Origin: Sunxiuqinia sp963677175
Lineage (GTDB): Bacteria; Bacteroidota; Bacteroidia; Bacteroidales; Prolixibacteraceae
Length of the DNA stretch: 64,000 nucleotides
Direction: 5' to 3'
NCBI GenBank assembly: GCA_963677175.2
Contig: CAXXES010000006.1
Coordinates: 248,001-312,000, forward strand
Part shown: positions 36,029-45,225 of the stretch, piece by piece
How the letters are laid out: the number at the start of each line of letters is the position of its first letter
Numbering within the stretch: the first letter of the stretch is position 1
The notes under the pieces: model-generated
Database searches by the model: none
Told to the model about the DNA's origin: nothing
The model's input: only the letters and a program-made list of their open reading frames with translations
Program-made: the position numbers and the translations under genes

Positions 36029-36883
36029 TCATTGTTTCATCGAATAAAACAAGACCGGAGAATGCGTCTGCTCCAGTATTTTTAGCACAAATTCCTTCTT
36101 GAACAGACTTGCGATAAAACTCCGAGGACGCTCAAAAATCAAAGTTAGATCAGGCTCAATCATTTCAACAAAATCGATAAACTGGGTCTCGAAATCACCC
36201 TGTGCTAAAACCCTATGGTTGACCGCTGAATGCTTAAATACCCCGGACAGCTTTTCTTCCCACCGGTGAAGCTCTTCCATCTTCCTCTCGCTTGCCAGGC
36301 CTACCGCATTCACCACCGGATGAAAATCACGCAGAAAATCAGCCACATTCCGATAGTCAGCGAATTCTTCGCCACTAAAGTCCGTTGGCAAAAGCACACT
36401 TGAATACGGTTGAAATTCTGCACCAGCCGGAACCAACAAGCTCATCCCATTAAAATCCTTACAGCAATCGATCATCTCTTTTTGCGATTCAAAAATAGCT
36501 CCATCCGCTTCCTTATTGATGACCAGCAAGGAAGTGGGACTCGCATTCAAATCAGTCTTTATTTTATTGTCGACACTTTTTTCTTCAATGTCAACATTGA
36601 CTTTCAATGGATAATTCAACTTCGAAGCTTCCTTAATCAACACTTGGTCAATTTTAGTAGCGATTTGTTTCTTTTCGCGCTCCATAATTTCGGCATGCGA
36701 CATCTTATTTCCCGGCGTGATGCTTTGCGAATCGGCATACATACTGCTGACTCCCTGCGCCACGCGCGAATCAAGAACATGAACCACATCCACCTCAGCC
36801 TCCAGATGTTTGGCCAGGTTTAATCCATAGGGAATAATGCTTTCCGCATTTCCTTTCACATCACTTATAATCGTTATTCTCAT
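36029..36883 (-). CDS. tandem universal-stress-protein-like protein
   Basis: The 284-residue protein has two UspA-type halves. The first starts MRITIISDVKGNAESIIPYG, then LNLAKHLEAEVDVVHVLDS. The second starts near residue 155 (YSSVLLPTDFSGEEFADYRN, then VADFLRDFHPVVNAVGLASE). The glycine-rich ATP-binding motif is not clear, so nucleotide binding is doubtful. It ends a minus-strand group with a SpoIIAA-like gene and a broken lpd gene. This suggests a general stress role. Confidence 0.8.
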   Translation of the reverse strand: MRITIISDVKGNAESIIPYGLNLAKHLEAEVDVVHVLDSRVAQGVSSMYADSQSITPGNKMSHAEIMEREKKQIATKIDQVLIKEASKLNYPLKVNVDIEEKSVDNKIKTDLNASPTSLLVINKEADGAIFESQKEMIDCCKDFNGMSLLVPAGAEFQPYSSVLLPTDFSGEEFADYRNVADFLRDFHPVVNAVGLASERKMEELHRWEEKLSGVFKHSAVNHRVLAQGDFETQFIDFVEMIEPDLTLIFERPRSFIASLFKKEFVLKILEQTHSPVLFYSMKQ

Positions 36884-36958
36884 TCTTTCTTTTTTTAAAT
36901 TTATTCTGATTCGAACGTTGACTATGGCCAGGCATCCCTGCTGTAGCCAAACGATCCC

Positions 36959-37315
36959 CTACTCCAAAATCCAGCGAACGGCATCGGTAACTTCCTCGTG
37001 GGAATAGTATTTCATTTCGCCAGAAATAAATGGGCTGGCCAATTTTGACCACAATTTCTGCCATTTGGTGTTACCAACAACGACGATTTTTTCCATGTGG
37101 TTAAAATGGCGGATGTAAGTCTTTAAATCTTCTTTCAGAGCTGCAGACTCAACGCCCTCAATCGTTTCAATCTCAATGTACATCCTGATTTTCCCATAAT
37201 CTTTGACCCGTCCATTGATCAAAGGGGTAATCATTTGATAGTCTTCCTTCCTCACTTTTCCGTCAATTTCAATGGCTATCAAATTGTCTTTTGTTAAATT
37301 CAATAATTTAAACAT
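36959..37315 (-). CDS. SpoIIAA-like (STAS-related) small protein
   Basis: The 118-residue protein matches the SpoIIAA-like family (NLIAIEIDGKVRKEDYQMIT, then RMYIEIETIEGVE, HMEKIVVVGNTKWQKLWSKL, HEEVTDAVRWIL). Members are small cytoplasmic or membrane-associated proteins of unknown role, often in stress operons. It begins 17 bp after the end of the lpd remnant and precedes the UspA-like gene by 75 bp. Confidence 0.82.
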   Translation of the reverse strand: MFKLLNLTKDNLIAIEIDGKVRKEDYQMITPLINGRVKDYGKIRMYIEIETIEGVESAALKEDLKTYIRHFNHMEKIVVVGNTKWQKLWSKLASPFISGEMKYYSHEEVTDAVRWILE

Positions 37316-37332
37316 GTTAGTTCTTTTCTTCC

Positions 37333-37985
37333 TTATTTTTTTTTGACAAACGTATGTGCCGGATGCCCGTAAAACAGTTCGGCCGCTTCCATAATCGTTT
37401 CGCTCAACGTTGGGTGCGGATGGATGGTCAATGCCAAATCTTCGGCAGTTGCCGCCATCTCAATAGCCAGAGCCAGCTCGGGAATCAGGTCGCCGGCATT
37501 TTTTCCGACAATCCCGGCTCCCAGTATCCGTTCATTTTCCGGATTAATCAGCAACTTGGTAAAGCCGGTAGTTTCGTTCATCGCCACAGCCCTGCCCGAT
37601 GCTGTCCACGGAAACTTGGCCACTTTATAGCTGACCTTTTTTCCTTTGCTTCCTTTTCACTTAATCCGCAGGTGGCAATCTCTGGTTCGGTATAAATCAC
37701 TGCCGGGATGACTTTCGCATCGTTAGCAGATTTTTTCCCGGCAATCACCTCAGCTGCTACTTTTCCCTCGTAACTAGCTTTGTGTGCCAGCAAAGGCGGA
37801 CCGGCAACATCGCCAATGGCAAACACATTTTTGCCCGTTGTTTCCTGCTGCTCATTCACCTTAATGAACCCTTTTTCATCCAATTCAATCGCTGAAGTGA
37901 CTTCCAGCCCGAGATCGGCCACCATAAATGCGGCGCGGTAACCTCCGGGGCCAGCGCCAATAATAACGAGTTCGTGCTTTTTATA
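37333..37985 (-). pseudogene. broken dihydrolipoamide dehydrogenase (lpd remnant)
   Basis: Sequence begins with the FAD-binding motif (HELVIIGAGPGGYRAAFMVA, DLGLE) and jumps straight to the C-terminal part (VTSAIELDEKGFIKVNEQQE, NVFAIGDVAGPPLLAHKASY). About 240 residues with the redox disulfide are missing. Near 37640 a run of six A where seven are needed shifts the frame; the dimerisation domain continues in the other frame (KFPWTASGRAVAMNETTGFT to AHTFVKKK, with the HPHPT motif). No start codon is present. It cannot make enzyme. Confidence 0.88.
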
Positions 37986-38492
37986 AATGTTCTCGAAGTT
38001 CCGTCCGGTGTTCGCTCAAACCAAATCCGATCGTATTCATTTTAGTCATCAACTTCCCTTTTCGTGTGGCAATATTCCACAGTTTTCGTATAATTTCCAC
38101 AGGAAAACCCAGCACCCTGATCATTCAGGCAGTTCTAAAACCCATCTATTTGTCGCCTGCCCGCGCTATTCCCGGCTTCCAACTGGCTGCTTTGTTTCGT
38201 TTAGGAATAAGAGTTGCTGTTTCATACACAGTAATACATTCAAAACTTAAACCATGAAGAGTTTACAATCGAATCGCACCCAACCTGATTTCACCTCAAA
38301 AATAATTACCTGCCGATACAGAAGCCAGAGAAAGCGTATAAAGGAGTTTTTCAGCAAGGATTCAAAAACCTAATCCGCTTCGCTGATTAGCCCGACATTC
38401 TTAACTCAGCTTGATTGCATCGTTCGCCCAATGCATCCCTTGCGATTGAGCGTTATCTAACTTTCATTTTTAACTTTTTAATCCCTGTAGTC
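37986..38492. other. intergenic stretch upstream of the baeRF-like gene
   Basis: No gene is seen. CTAATC (38371-38376) and GATTAG (38386-38391) can form a hairpin with a 9-nt loop. The rest has no clear promoter box or repeat that I could support. Confidence 0.4.
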
Positions 38493-39632
38493 ATGACTTT
38501 ACTAAAGAAAAAACAATTTGACGAACTGGTCACCGAACACGGTAACTATTGTATTTCGATTTACATACCTACCCACCATCAGGGTGAAAACAGGGACAGC
38601 CTGATTCGCCTGAAAAACCAGGTTTCCGAAATTGAAGACCAGCTTGTTGCTCTTGGATTAAAACAACGAGCGATTTTTGAATACCTGGAGCCCATTACAA
38701 AGCTTTTGCAAGACACCACGTTCTGGCGACATTTATCCGATTCGCTGTTGATTTTCAGAAGTAGCGACAAATTTGTATACCGCACACTCCCACTCGATGT
38801 TGAAGAGTTTTCATTGGTATCTAACCGGTTTTATTTACTTCCGATGCTAAGCATTTTCAATCGCCACGACCAGTTTTACATCCTTCAGTTGAGTTTGAAA
38901 AAGAACCGGCTATTTGAAGCTTATCAATACGAATTAACGGAGATTCCAACCGAAAACCTGCTTCCTGAAAGCCTGGAAGATGCGGTGGGAAAAGATGTGA
39001 AGCAAAAATCGTTGAATTACCGCAGCGGGCAAACCCACGGCGGATTTGGCCTTTATCATGGCAAAGGCGAAGGCAAGGAAGACAAGGAAAAAGAAGTGAC
39101 CAAATACCTGCAGGCTGTTGACGATGGCCTGAATAAAATACTGGCCGATTCTTCGGCTCCTTTGGTTATTGCTTCGGTTGAGCACCTGTGCGCCCAGTTT
39201 CAGCATATTTCGGATTATAAAAACATCGTCCCGGAATGTGTGCACGGCAACCACGATAACGGCGACATGGACAAGGTGCATAAAAGTGCCTGTGAACTGT
39301 TACAGCCTTATTTCGACAAGGCCCGAAATGAAAACAAAGAAAAATATTCAGAAACCAATCTTCGGATTACTTCGGATTTGAAAGAACTGCTGATTGCTGC
39401 CAATGGCGGCCGGATTGACACCCTGTTTGTAGGAAAAGACCAACACATTTGGGGTGATTTTGATGTGGAACAGGCGAAACTGAAAATTCATGAAAACAAA
39501 GACCCCATGGATCATTGTCTGCTTGATTTTGCAGCCAAGTCAACCTTTTTGAAAGGCGGAAATGTCTTTATTGAAGAAGTGGATGAATTGCCCGACAGCG
39601 AAGCACCGGCCAATGCCATACTGAGGTATTAA
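38493..39632 (+). CDS. baeRF-family protein (release-factor-like), stress-associated
   Basis: The 379-residue protein resembles the bacterial archaeo-eukaryotic release-factor-like families (baeRF): N-terminal FDELVTEHGNYCISIYIPTH, central RFYLLPMLSIFNRHDQFYIL and LSLKKNRLFEAYQYEL, and C-terminal ELLIAANGGRIDTLFVGKDQ. Archaeal eRF1-like proteins act on ribosomes; the bacterial role is unproven. ATG 38493 is chosen because conserved sequence starts there; the frame extends 26 codons upstream. It is divergent from the UspA/SpoIIAA-like group, which supports a stress context. Confidence 0.7.
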   Translation: MTLLKKKQFDELVTEHGNYCISIYIPTHHQGENRDSLIRLKNQVSEIEDQLVALGLKQRAIFEYLEPITKLLQDTTFWRHLSDSLLIFRSSDKFVYRTLPLDVEEFSLVSNRFYLLPMLSIFNRHDQFYILQLSLKKNRLFEAYQYELTEIPTENLLPESLEDAVGKDVKQKSLNYRSGQTHGGFGLYHGKGEGKEDKEKEVTKYLQAVDDGLNKILADSSAPLVIASVEHLCAQFQHISDYKNIVPECVHGNHDNGDMDKVHKSACELLQPYFDKARNENKEKYSETNLRITSDLKELLIAANGGRIDTLFVGKDQHIWGDFDVEQAKLKIHENKDPMDHCLLDFAAKSTFLKGGNVFIEEVDELPDSEAPANAILRY

Positions 39633-39675
39633 TCGACCAATTCGTTTTCACAATCAGAAAAGCAATACTTCAGGA

Positions 39676-39761
39676 AGAAAAGCCGAAACCGGAATAAAAA
39701 TTTCTGTATGAATAATCCACGGCCTGATCCGTGATTGGTCATCGTCATTTCTGGCTTTTCT
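39676..39761 (+). other. long-range inverted repeat upstream of the GH2 gene
   Basis: AGAAAAGCC (39676-39684) is complementary to GGCTTTTCT (39753-39761). Inside is a smaller stem CACGG/CCGTG (39718-39732). It could be the terminator of the baeRF gene or a structured leader. Evidence is only the pairing. Confidence 0.3.
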
Positions 39762-39870
39762 ATTCCTTTTAGTGCCCCTTAATGAGTAAAACCAAGCTTC
39801 ATCTTGTATCAGAACTAGAATCGCAAAAACGAATCAAATAACAACAATCAAATTCAAATTATTTAGAAAG

Positions 39871-41682
39871 ATGAAGAAAACAATCTTACTCATTACGCTA
39901 AGCTTATTCTTAGGAAGTGCATTTGCTCAATGGAGCCCGGCAGGTGATAAAATTAAAACCAAGTGGGCCGAAGAAATCGACGTGAACAATGTTCTGCCCG
40001 AATATCCCCGCCCAATAATGGAACGGGCAGACTGGAAAAACCTGAACGGACTGTGGGAATATGCCATCAAAAAAGTGAGGACATCAGAACCATCAAGCTT
40101 TGATGGCGAGATTCTGGTTCCGTTTGCCGTTGAATCAAGCCTTTCGGGCGTTCAAAAACGCGTAGGCGACGACAACGAACTGTGGTACAAACGTTCATTC
40201 GCCGTTCCTTCAAACTGGAAAAACAAAAAAGTATTGCTTCATTTTGGTGGCGTCGACTGGAGATCAGACATCTGGATAAACGACATTAAGGTAGGAACAC
40301 ACGAAGGCGGTTATGCGCCATTTTCATTCGATGTGACGCCATTCCTGACAAAATCAGGCGACCAGAAGTTGGTGGTAAAAGTTTGGGATCCGTCGGACAA
40401 AGGATACCAGCCACGCGGAAAACAAGTCAGCCGCCCCGAAGGAATCTGGTACACACCGGTAACCGGAATCTGGCAAACCGTTTGGCTGGAGCCGGTAGCC
40501 GAGAAACACATTGAATTTGTTCGTACAACGCCCGACATTGATAACAGCCGCCTTTCGGTTGAATTGCTTTCAAGCGGAACCAACTATGCCGACCTGTACC
40601 AGGTTGAAGTATTTGATGGCAGCACAAAAATTGCCACTGCCAAAGCATCGGCCAACCAATCCATCGACATCTCCATTCCGGATGCCAAACTGTGGGATAC
40701 CGAGTCACCATTTCTGTACGACATGAAAGTTAGCCTATTAAGCAATGGCAAGGTGATTGATCAGGTTGACAGCTATTTTGCCATGCGCAAAGTATCGACC
40801 AAGCGCGACGCGAACGGCATTGTCCGCTTGCAACTCAACAACAAAGATGTCTTTCAATTTGGTCCGCTGGACCAAGGCTGGTGGCCTGATGGTTTGTACA
40901 CAGCCCCAACTGACGAAGCGCTAAAATACGACATTGTAAAAACCAAAGATTTTGGCTACAACATGATCCGTAAGCACGTGAAAGTTGAGCCGGCTCGCTG
41001 GTACACCCATTGCGACCAACTGGGAATTTTGGTTTGGCAAGACATGCCCAACGGAGGCCGTTCGCCACAATGGCAAATGCACGAATACTTCAGCGGGACC
41101 GAATTGAAACGGACTGCTGAGTCGGAAGCCAACTACCGCGCCGAGTGGAAAGACATCATGGATTTCCTGTATTCCAATCCGTCAATCGTTTGCTGGGTTC
41201 CGTTCAACGAAGCCTGGGGACAATTTAAAACCCAGGAAATCGTGGAGTGGACCAAAGCTTATGATCCCAGCCGTTTGGTCAATCCGGCAAGTGGTGGCAA
41301 CCACTATCCTGTGGGCGACATGCTCGACCTGCACAACTACCCACACCCGAACATGTATTTGTATGACGCACAACGTGCCACTGTTTTGGGTGAATACGGA
41401 GGAATTGGCTTAGCCCTTGAAGATCACCTTTGGGCAACCGACCGCAACTGGGGATACGTTCAGTTTAAAAGCGAAAAAGAAGTAACCGATGAGTATGTAA
41501 AGTACGGCGAGCAATTGTTGAAACTCATCAATACCGGATTCTCAGCAGCGGTTTATACCCAAACCACCGATGTGGAAGGCGAAGTTAACGGCCTGATGAC
41601 ATACGATCGGAAAGAGATTAAAATTGAAGAAGACCGGGTACGCAAAATCAACCGGGAGATCTGCAACTCGCTAAACGACTAA
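39871..41682 (+). CDS. secreted GH2 glycoside hydrolase
   Basis: The 603-residue protein has a signal peptide (ending GSAFAQ), a GH2 sugar-binding jelly roll (NLNGLWEYAIKKV, LHFGGVDWRSDIWINDIKVG), an immunoglobulin-like domain and a TIM barrel. The acid/base Glu lies in CWVPFNEAWGQF and the nucleophile Glu in ATVLGEYGGIGL. The C-terminal domains of larger beta-galactosidases are absent. Specificity (galactosidase, glucuronidase or mannosidase) cannot be assigned. It is a single gene with its own hairpin terminator. Confidence 0.9.
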   Translation: MKKTILLITLSLFLGSAFAQWSPAGDKIKTKWAEEIDVNNVLPEYPRPIMERADWKNLNGLWEYAIKKVRTSEPSSFDGEILVPFAVESSLSGVQKRVGDDNELWYKRSFAVPSNWKNKKVLLHFGGVDWRSDIWINDIKVGTHEGGYAPFSFDVTPFLTKSGDQKLVVKVWDPSDKGYQPRGKQVSRPEGIWYTPVTGIWQTVWLEPVAEKHIEFVRTTPDIDNSRLSVELLSSGTNYADLYQVEVFDGSTKIATAKASANQSIDISIPDAKLWDTESPFLYDMKVSLLSNGKVIDQVDSYFAMRKVSTKRDANGIVRLQLNNKDVFQFGPLDQGWWPDGLYTAPTDEALKYDIVKTKDFGYNMIRKHVKVEPARWYTHCDQLGILVWQDMPNGGRSPQWQMHEYFSGTELKRTAESEANYRAEWKDIMDFLYSNPSIVCWVPFNEAWGQFKTQEIVEWTKAYDPSRLVNPASGGNHYPVGDMLDLHNYPHPNMYLYDAQRATVLGEYGGIGLALEDHLWATDRNWGYVQFKSEKEVTDEYVKYGEQLLKLINTGFSAAVYTQTTDVEGEVNGLMTYDRKEIKIEEDRVRKINREICNSLND

Positions 41683-41733
41683 TTCAAGAAAGGACAAGGT
41701 TTAGTTTTGTTGATTAGATATAGTAGTAGTGTT

Positions 41734-41774
41734 AGCCACAGCAACAGTTTAAACACTGAGCTGTGGCTTTTTTT
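41734..41774 (+). terminator. terminator of the GH2 gene
   Basis: AGCCACAGC (41734-41742) pairs with GCTGTGGCT (41760-41768), and a T-run follows. Confidence 0.85.
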
Positions 41775-41946
41775 GAATGAGTCCCAAGGATCAATTCAAA
41801 TTTTTGTTGAAAAAAGAACCGCCGGAAAACAAACAAAGCGATCGAGCAAAAAAATAATTGATCCGAGTGTAGCGAGCTCTCCTGCCAGGTGGGCTTTTCT
41901 GTTTCCGGGTAGCCCATACAGCAGAGCAGATAAATGTTCAACGAAA

Positions 41947-42205
41947 CCCGATTAACCAAAAACAGACCCGAGTAAGCGAACGTTCAGCCCGAGTAACCGG
42001 AAATGCCACCCGAGTAGTACTCGGACGAGTAAAAACCTTACTCGGACAGCTAAAAACCTTACTCGGACGAGAAAAAAGTCTACTCGAAAAGCATAAAACC
42101 TTACTCGCCTGCTTTCATACCCTACTCGAAAAGCATAAATCTTTACTCGGACAGCCCAAAAACCTACTCGGAGCTGTGAAATCCTTACTCGGCCAGCTTC
42201 ATCTT
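41947..42205. repeat. two-armed inverted 21-bp tandem repeat array (array 3)
   Basis: Left-arm units start with CCCGA(G/T)TAA at 41947, 41967, 41988 and 42009. Right-arm units start with TACTCG(G) at 42018, 42039, 42060, 42081, 42102, 42123, 42144, 42165 and 42186, an exact 21-bp period over nine units. The arms are in opposite orientation and meet at CCGAGTA-G-TACTCGG (42010-42024). One right-arm unit is itself a hairpin (TTACTC-GGAC-GAGTAA). The array lies between convergent genes (GH2 and the feo operon). No reading frame here is credible as a gene. Confidence 0.88.
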
Positions 42206-42223
42206 GTAATCCGGAGAAGTACC

Positions 42224-42300
42224 CCCCGGATTTATCCGGGGCGACAGAGCACAACATCGAATGACCCGGCTTTAGCCCAAACCTTTTCAACGATCGGTTC
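42224..42300. repeat. REP-like palindromic intergenic element
   Basis: A perfect palindrome (CCCCGGAT-TT-ATCCGGGG, 42224-42241) is followed by GACCCGGCTTTAGCCCAAACC. The same order of palindrome and CCGGGCTTT-A-GCCC block recurs at 63462-63520, and a complementary fragment at 62590. It could also serve as the terminator of the feo operon. Confidence 0.65.
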
Positions 42301-42305
42301 CCCGA

Positions 42306-42440
42306 TTAATGACAACCACAATCGTCGTCGCCACAAACAGAACCATCTTTCCTTTTCTTCTTAAAAAAGTACTTTTTAACAAGGAAAAATAAGGCGGCGG
42401 CAAGCGCTAAATAAACCAGTATATATTGTATTGTCCACAT
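42306..42440 (-). CDS. FeoB-associated Cys-rich small membrane protein
   Basis: A 44-residue gene: MWTIQYILVYLALAAALFFL, then a basic stretch (VKKYFFKKKRK) and a Cys-rich tail (CGDDDCGCH). One membrane helix followed by three Cys and His matches the FeoB-associated Cys-rich membrane protein family. It lies 37 bp after the feoB stop on the same strand, completing a feoA-feoB-small-protein operon. It may help FeoB assemble or bind iron. The length is too short for routine gene calling. Confidence 0.85.
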   Translation of the reverse strand: MWTIQYILVYLALAAALFFLVKKYFFKKKRKDGSVCGDDDCGCH

Positions 42441-42477
42441 TTTCGAACTGTTTTTAGCTTACATCTTAAACGAAGAA

Positions 42478-44574
42478 TTACTTCAACAACTGATAGGCAA
42501 TCAGCGAAACCAGGTAGGCAAAACCCGTCATCAATACCAATTGAATTAACGGCCATTTCCAACTGTTGGTTTCCTTTTTCACAATCGCCAAAGTACTCAT
42601 GCATTGCAGGGCAAACGCATAAAACAGAAGCAAGGAGATGCCCGTCGGAAAATTAAATAATTTCTCTCCGGTTCTTGAATTCGTATCGGTTGACATCCGT
42701 ACTTTAATGGTTTCCTCCTCATCACTTCCCACGCTGTAGATGGTAGCTAGCGTGGCAACAAAAACCTCACGTGCGGCAAACGAGGTCACCAGTGCAATGC
42801 CAATTTTCCAGTCGTAGCCCAAAGGCCGGATCACTGGCTCAATGGTGTGCCCAATGATGCCAATGTAGGAATGGCGCAGCTGGTACGAAGCAATGGCTGT
42901 ACTCATTTCTTGTTCGCTGAGCTGGGCATTCTCGGGTTGCGCACGAACAATTTCATCGGCTTGGTAAAAATCGTCGGAATAGCCATTGGAGGCTAAAAAC
43001 CACAAAACGATGGAGATAGCCAAGATAATTTTACCGGCGCCGAAAATAAAACTTTTTGTTTTTTCGATGACCGTGTAAGCTACATTCTTCAGTAAAGGCA
43101 TTTTGTAAGCCGGCATCTCAATCACAAAAAAGGTGCGAGCCTTGTTTTTCAGGATTTTATCAAGAATGAAGGCTGAGAAGACAGCCATTCCAAATCCCAG
43201 TGCATACAAGCCCATGAGCGTTAACCCCTGCAAATTAAAGCCCGCATAGGTGTGGTCCGGAATAACCAACGCAATGATGATTAAATAAACCGGTAGTCGC
43301 GCCGAACAGGTGGTAAATGGGGTAACCAAAATCGTAATCAACCGTTCTTTCCAGTTTTCGATGTTCCGTGCTGCCATAACAGCGGGTATGGCGCAGGCGG
43401 TTCCCGAAATCAGGGGAACCACACTTTTCCCGCTCAGCCCGAAGCGGCGCATCACGCGATCCATCAAAAACACGATCCGGCTCATGTAGCCACTTTCTTC
43501 CAGCAGCGAAATGAACAAAAAGAGGAAGGCGATTTGTGGTATAAAAATGACAATGCCGCCAATGCCGGGGATAATCCCCTCGGCAAGCAAACTGGTGAAC
43601 GGGCCGGCAGGCAATTGGGTTCCTGTCCATTCGCTCAACCGGGTAAACGATTCATCAATAAAATCCATCGGCACACTGCTCCAGTTGTAAATGGCTTGAA
43701 AAACCAACAGCATCACCAGAAAAAAGACGACATAACCAGCCACGCGGTGCGTTAAAACCCGATCCAACAGGCCCCGCCAGTCGGTTGCTTTCGCCCCATC
43801 AACCTGATAAACGTCCTTCATAAACTGGTTGATGAAAAGGTAGCGGGCAATCGTTTCCTTTTGCTGCAAACGTTTAATCTCAGGGGTCGCCCTTTCCGAG
43901 TAGGTATTGGCTCGTTGCAATTCGTCATCGATTTTTTTTAGGGGCACATCCTGCGAAACAACCAGCCACAGCGCATAAAGATCCTGCTTGGGATAAGCTT
44001 GCTGCAAGCGGTCAAAATAATCCCGATCAATATCTGTCAGATGGATGGTTGCTGAAACAGGCAAGTATTGGTAATCTTCCAACAGGCTTTTGAGCTCCCC
44101 TATTCCTGTTCGCTTCCGTGAGCTAACCAACACCACTTTCGACTGGATCTTCTTCTCCAGCATAGCTACGTCAAGGGTAATTCCGCGGCGCTCCATTTGG
44201 TCGGCCATATTCACCACCAAAATTGCTGGAATCTGAAGATCTTTGATCTGTGTAAGCAGGATTAAGTTTCGCTTGAGGTTTTCCACATCGGCCACCACAA
44301 CCGCCACATCGGGGAAATCTTCTTTATTTTTACTCAACAGGGTTTCAACCACCAACTGCTCGTCGGCCGACGACGCATTCAGGCTGTAAGTGCCCGGCAA
44401 ATCGGTGATGTGTACTTTAGTCCCATTAGGTAACTTGCAACTTCCTTCCTTCTTCTCGACCGTAATTCCCGGATAATTTCCAACTTTTTGGTTTAAACCT
44501 GTTAACAGGTTGAAGATGGATGTTTTGCCAGTATTCGGATTTCCGATTAGTGCAACATTCAATGGTTTGCTCAT
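42478..44574 (-). CDS. feoB: ferrous iron transporter FeoB
   Basis: The 698-residue inner-membrane protein imports Fe2+. The N-terminal G domain shows G1 (GNPNTGKTS), G3 (DLPGTYSL) and G4 (NMAD), followed by a helical GDI domain (to about residue 260) and a membrane part with Gate motifs (SGTACAIPAVMAARNI, TCSARLPVYLII). It is full length. It starts 6 bp after feoA and precedes the 44-residue Cys-rich gene. The local DtxR-type regulator or Fur are candidate controllers. Confidence 0.96.
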   Translation of the reverse strand: MSKPLNVALIGNPNTGKTSIFNLLTGLNQKVGNYPGITVEKKEGSCKLPNGTKVHITDLPGTYSLNASSADEQLVVETLLSKNKEDFPDVAVVVADVENLKRNLILLTQIKDLQIPAILVVNMADQMERRGITLDVAMLEKKIQSKVVLVSSRKRTGIGELKSLLEDYQYLPVSATIHLTDIDRDYFDRLQQAYPKQDLYALWLVVSQDVPLKKIDDELQRANTYSERATPEIKRLQQKETIARYLFINQFMKDVYQVDGAKATDWRGLLDRVLTHRVAGYVVFFLVMLLVFQAIYNWSSVPMDFIDESFTRLSEWTGTQLPAGPFTSLLAEGIIPGIGGIVIFIPQIAFLFLFISLLEESGYMSRIVFLMDRVMRRFGLSGKSVVPLISGTACAIPAVMAARNIENWKERLITILVTPFTTCSARLPVYLIIIALVIPDHTYAGFNLQGLTLMGLYALGFGMAVFSAFILDKILKNKARTFFVIEMPAYKMPLLKNVAYTVIEKTKSFIFGAGKIILAISIVLWFLASNGYSDDFYQADEIVRAQPENAQLSEQEMSTAIASYQLRHSYIGIIGHTIEPVIRPLGYDWKIGIALVTSFAAREVFVATLATIYSVGSDEEETIKVRMSTDTNSRTGEKLFNFPTGISLLLFYAFALQCMSTLAIVKKETNSWKWPLIQLVLMTGFAYLVSLIAYQLLK

Positions 44575-44580
44575 TCCTGT

Positions 44581-44835
44581 TTAAACAACTTTAGTGATTT
44601 CAATCAAAATGGCTGTCTCTCTCCTTATTGCCAGGTTATTTCCGTTGATATTTAAATATAAGGGGTCGCTAAATGGAGCCAGCTGAATTAATTGCACCTC
44701 GTTTCCGGGCAAGCAGCCCATTTCCTGGAGTTTTACCGGAATCAGATCAACCGAAAAGTTTCCGATAATGCCCTTTTCGCCTCGCTTAAGGCTGATAATG
44801 GTATCTTTTATTTTTGAACCTGTTATATTGATCAT
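44581..44835 (-). CDS. feoA: ferrous iron transport protein A
   Basis: The 84-residue SH3-like protein (DTIISLKRGEKGIIGNFSVD, KLQEMGCLPGNEVQLIQLAP, ETAILIEITKV) is FeoA, which binds and supports FeoB. ATG 44835 is chosen because the family begins with this segment; the frame extends 18 codons upstream. It is the first gene of the feo operon. Confidence 0.93.
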   Translation of the reverse strand: MINITGSKIKDTIISLKRGEKGIIGNFSVDLIPVKLQEMGCLPGNEVQLIQLAPFSDPLYLNINGNNLAIRRETAILIEITKVV

Positions 44836-44846
44836 CGCCAGATAGA

Positions 44847-44999
44847 TTAATTTGTATGAGATATTATGCAATAAGTGGCACAATGCCAAACGTATTCATA
44901 AGCTTCCTGGTTAAAGCTGCCGGGTGTTTTTTCATCGTAGGTAGCCTCAACCGTGTACAATTGGTTATCGCTGCTCAGTTCTTTTGAGCGTTTGTCATA
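44847..44999 (-). other. possible gene remnant upstream of feoA
   Basis: A minus-strand frame of 50 codons between two stops reads SSDNQLYTVEATYDEKTPGS then FNQEAYEYVWHCATYC. It has no start and overlaps the feoA leader. It looks like coding sequence that lost its 5' part, or chance. I do not recognise it. Confidence 0.25.
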
Positions 45000-45167
45000 T
45001 CACTGACTTCCACTGGAGTTTCCTTATTAAAACTTCCAAATCAAGAATACTTTGAAGTCTTTTTTTATTGAATGACAAAATTAGTCTTGAGCAAGCAAGA
45101 AAGCAATCCCCTATTCTAATGATATTGGAGCTATTTTGGCAGCCTGCACTCCCCTAAAGTGATGAGT

Positions 45168-45192
45168 AAAAAAAGGCTCAAACGTTTGAGCC
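45168..45192 (-). terminator. terminator of the GH109 gene
   Basis: Perfect 18-bp palindrome GGCTCAAAC-GTTTGAGCC (45175-45192), followed on the minus strand by seven T. Confidence 0.85.
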
Positions 45193-45225
45193 CGGATAAA
45201 AATTGAATTCTGAATCAGAAAGAAA

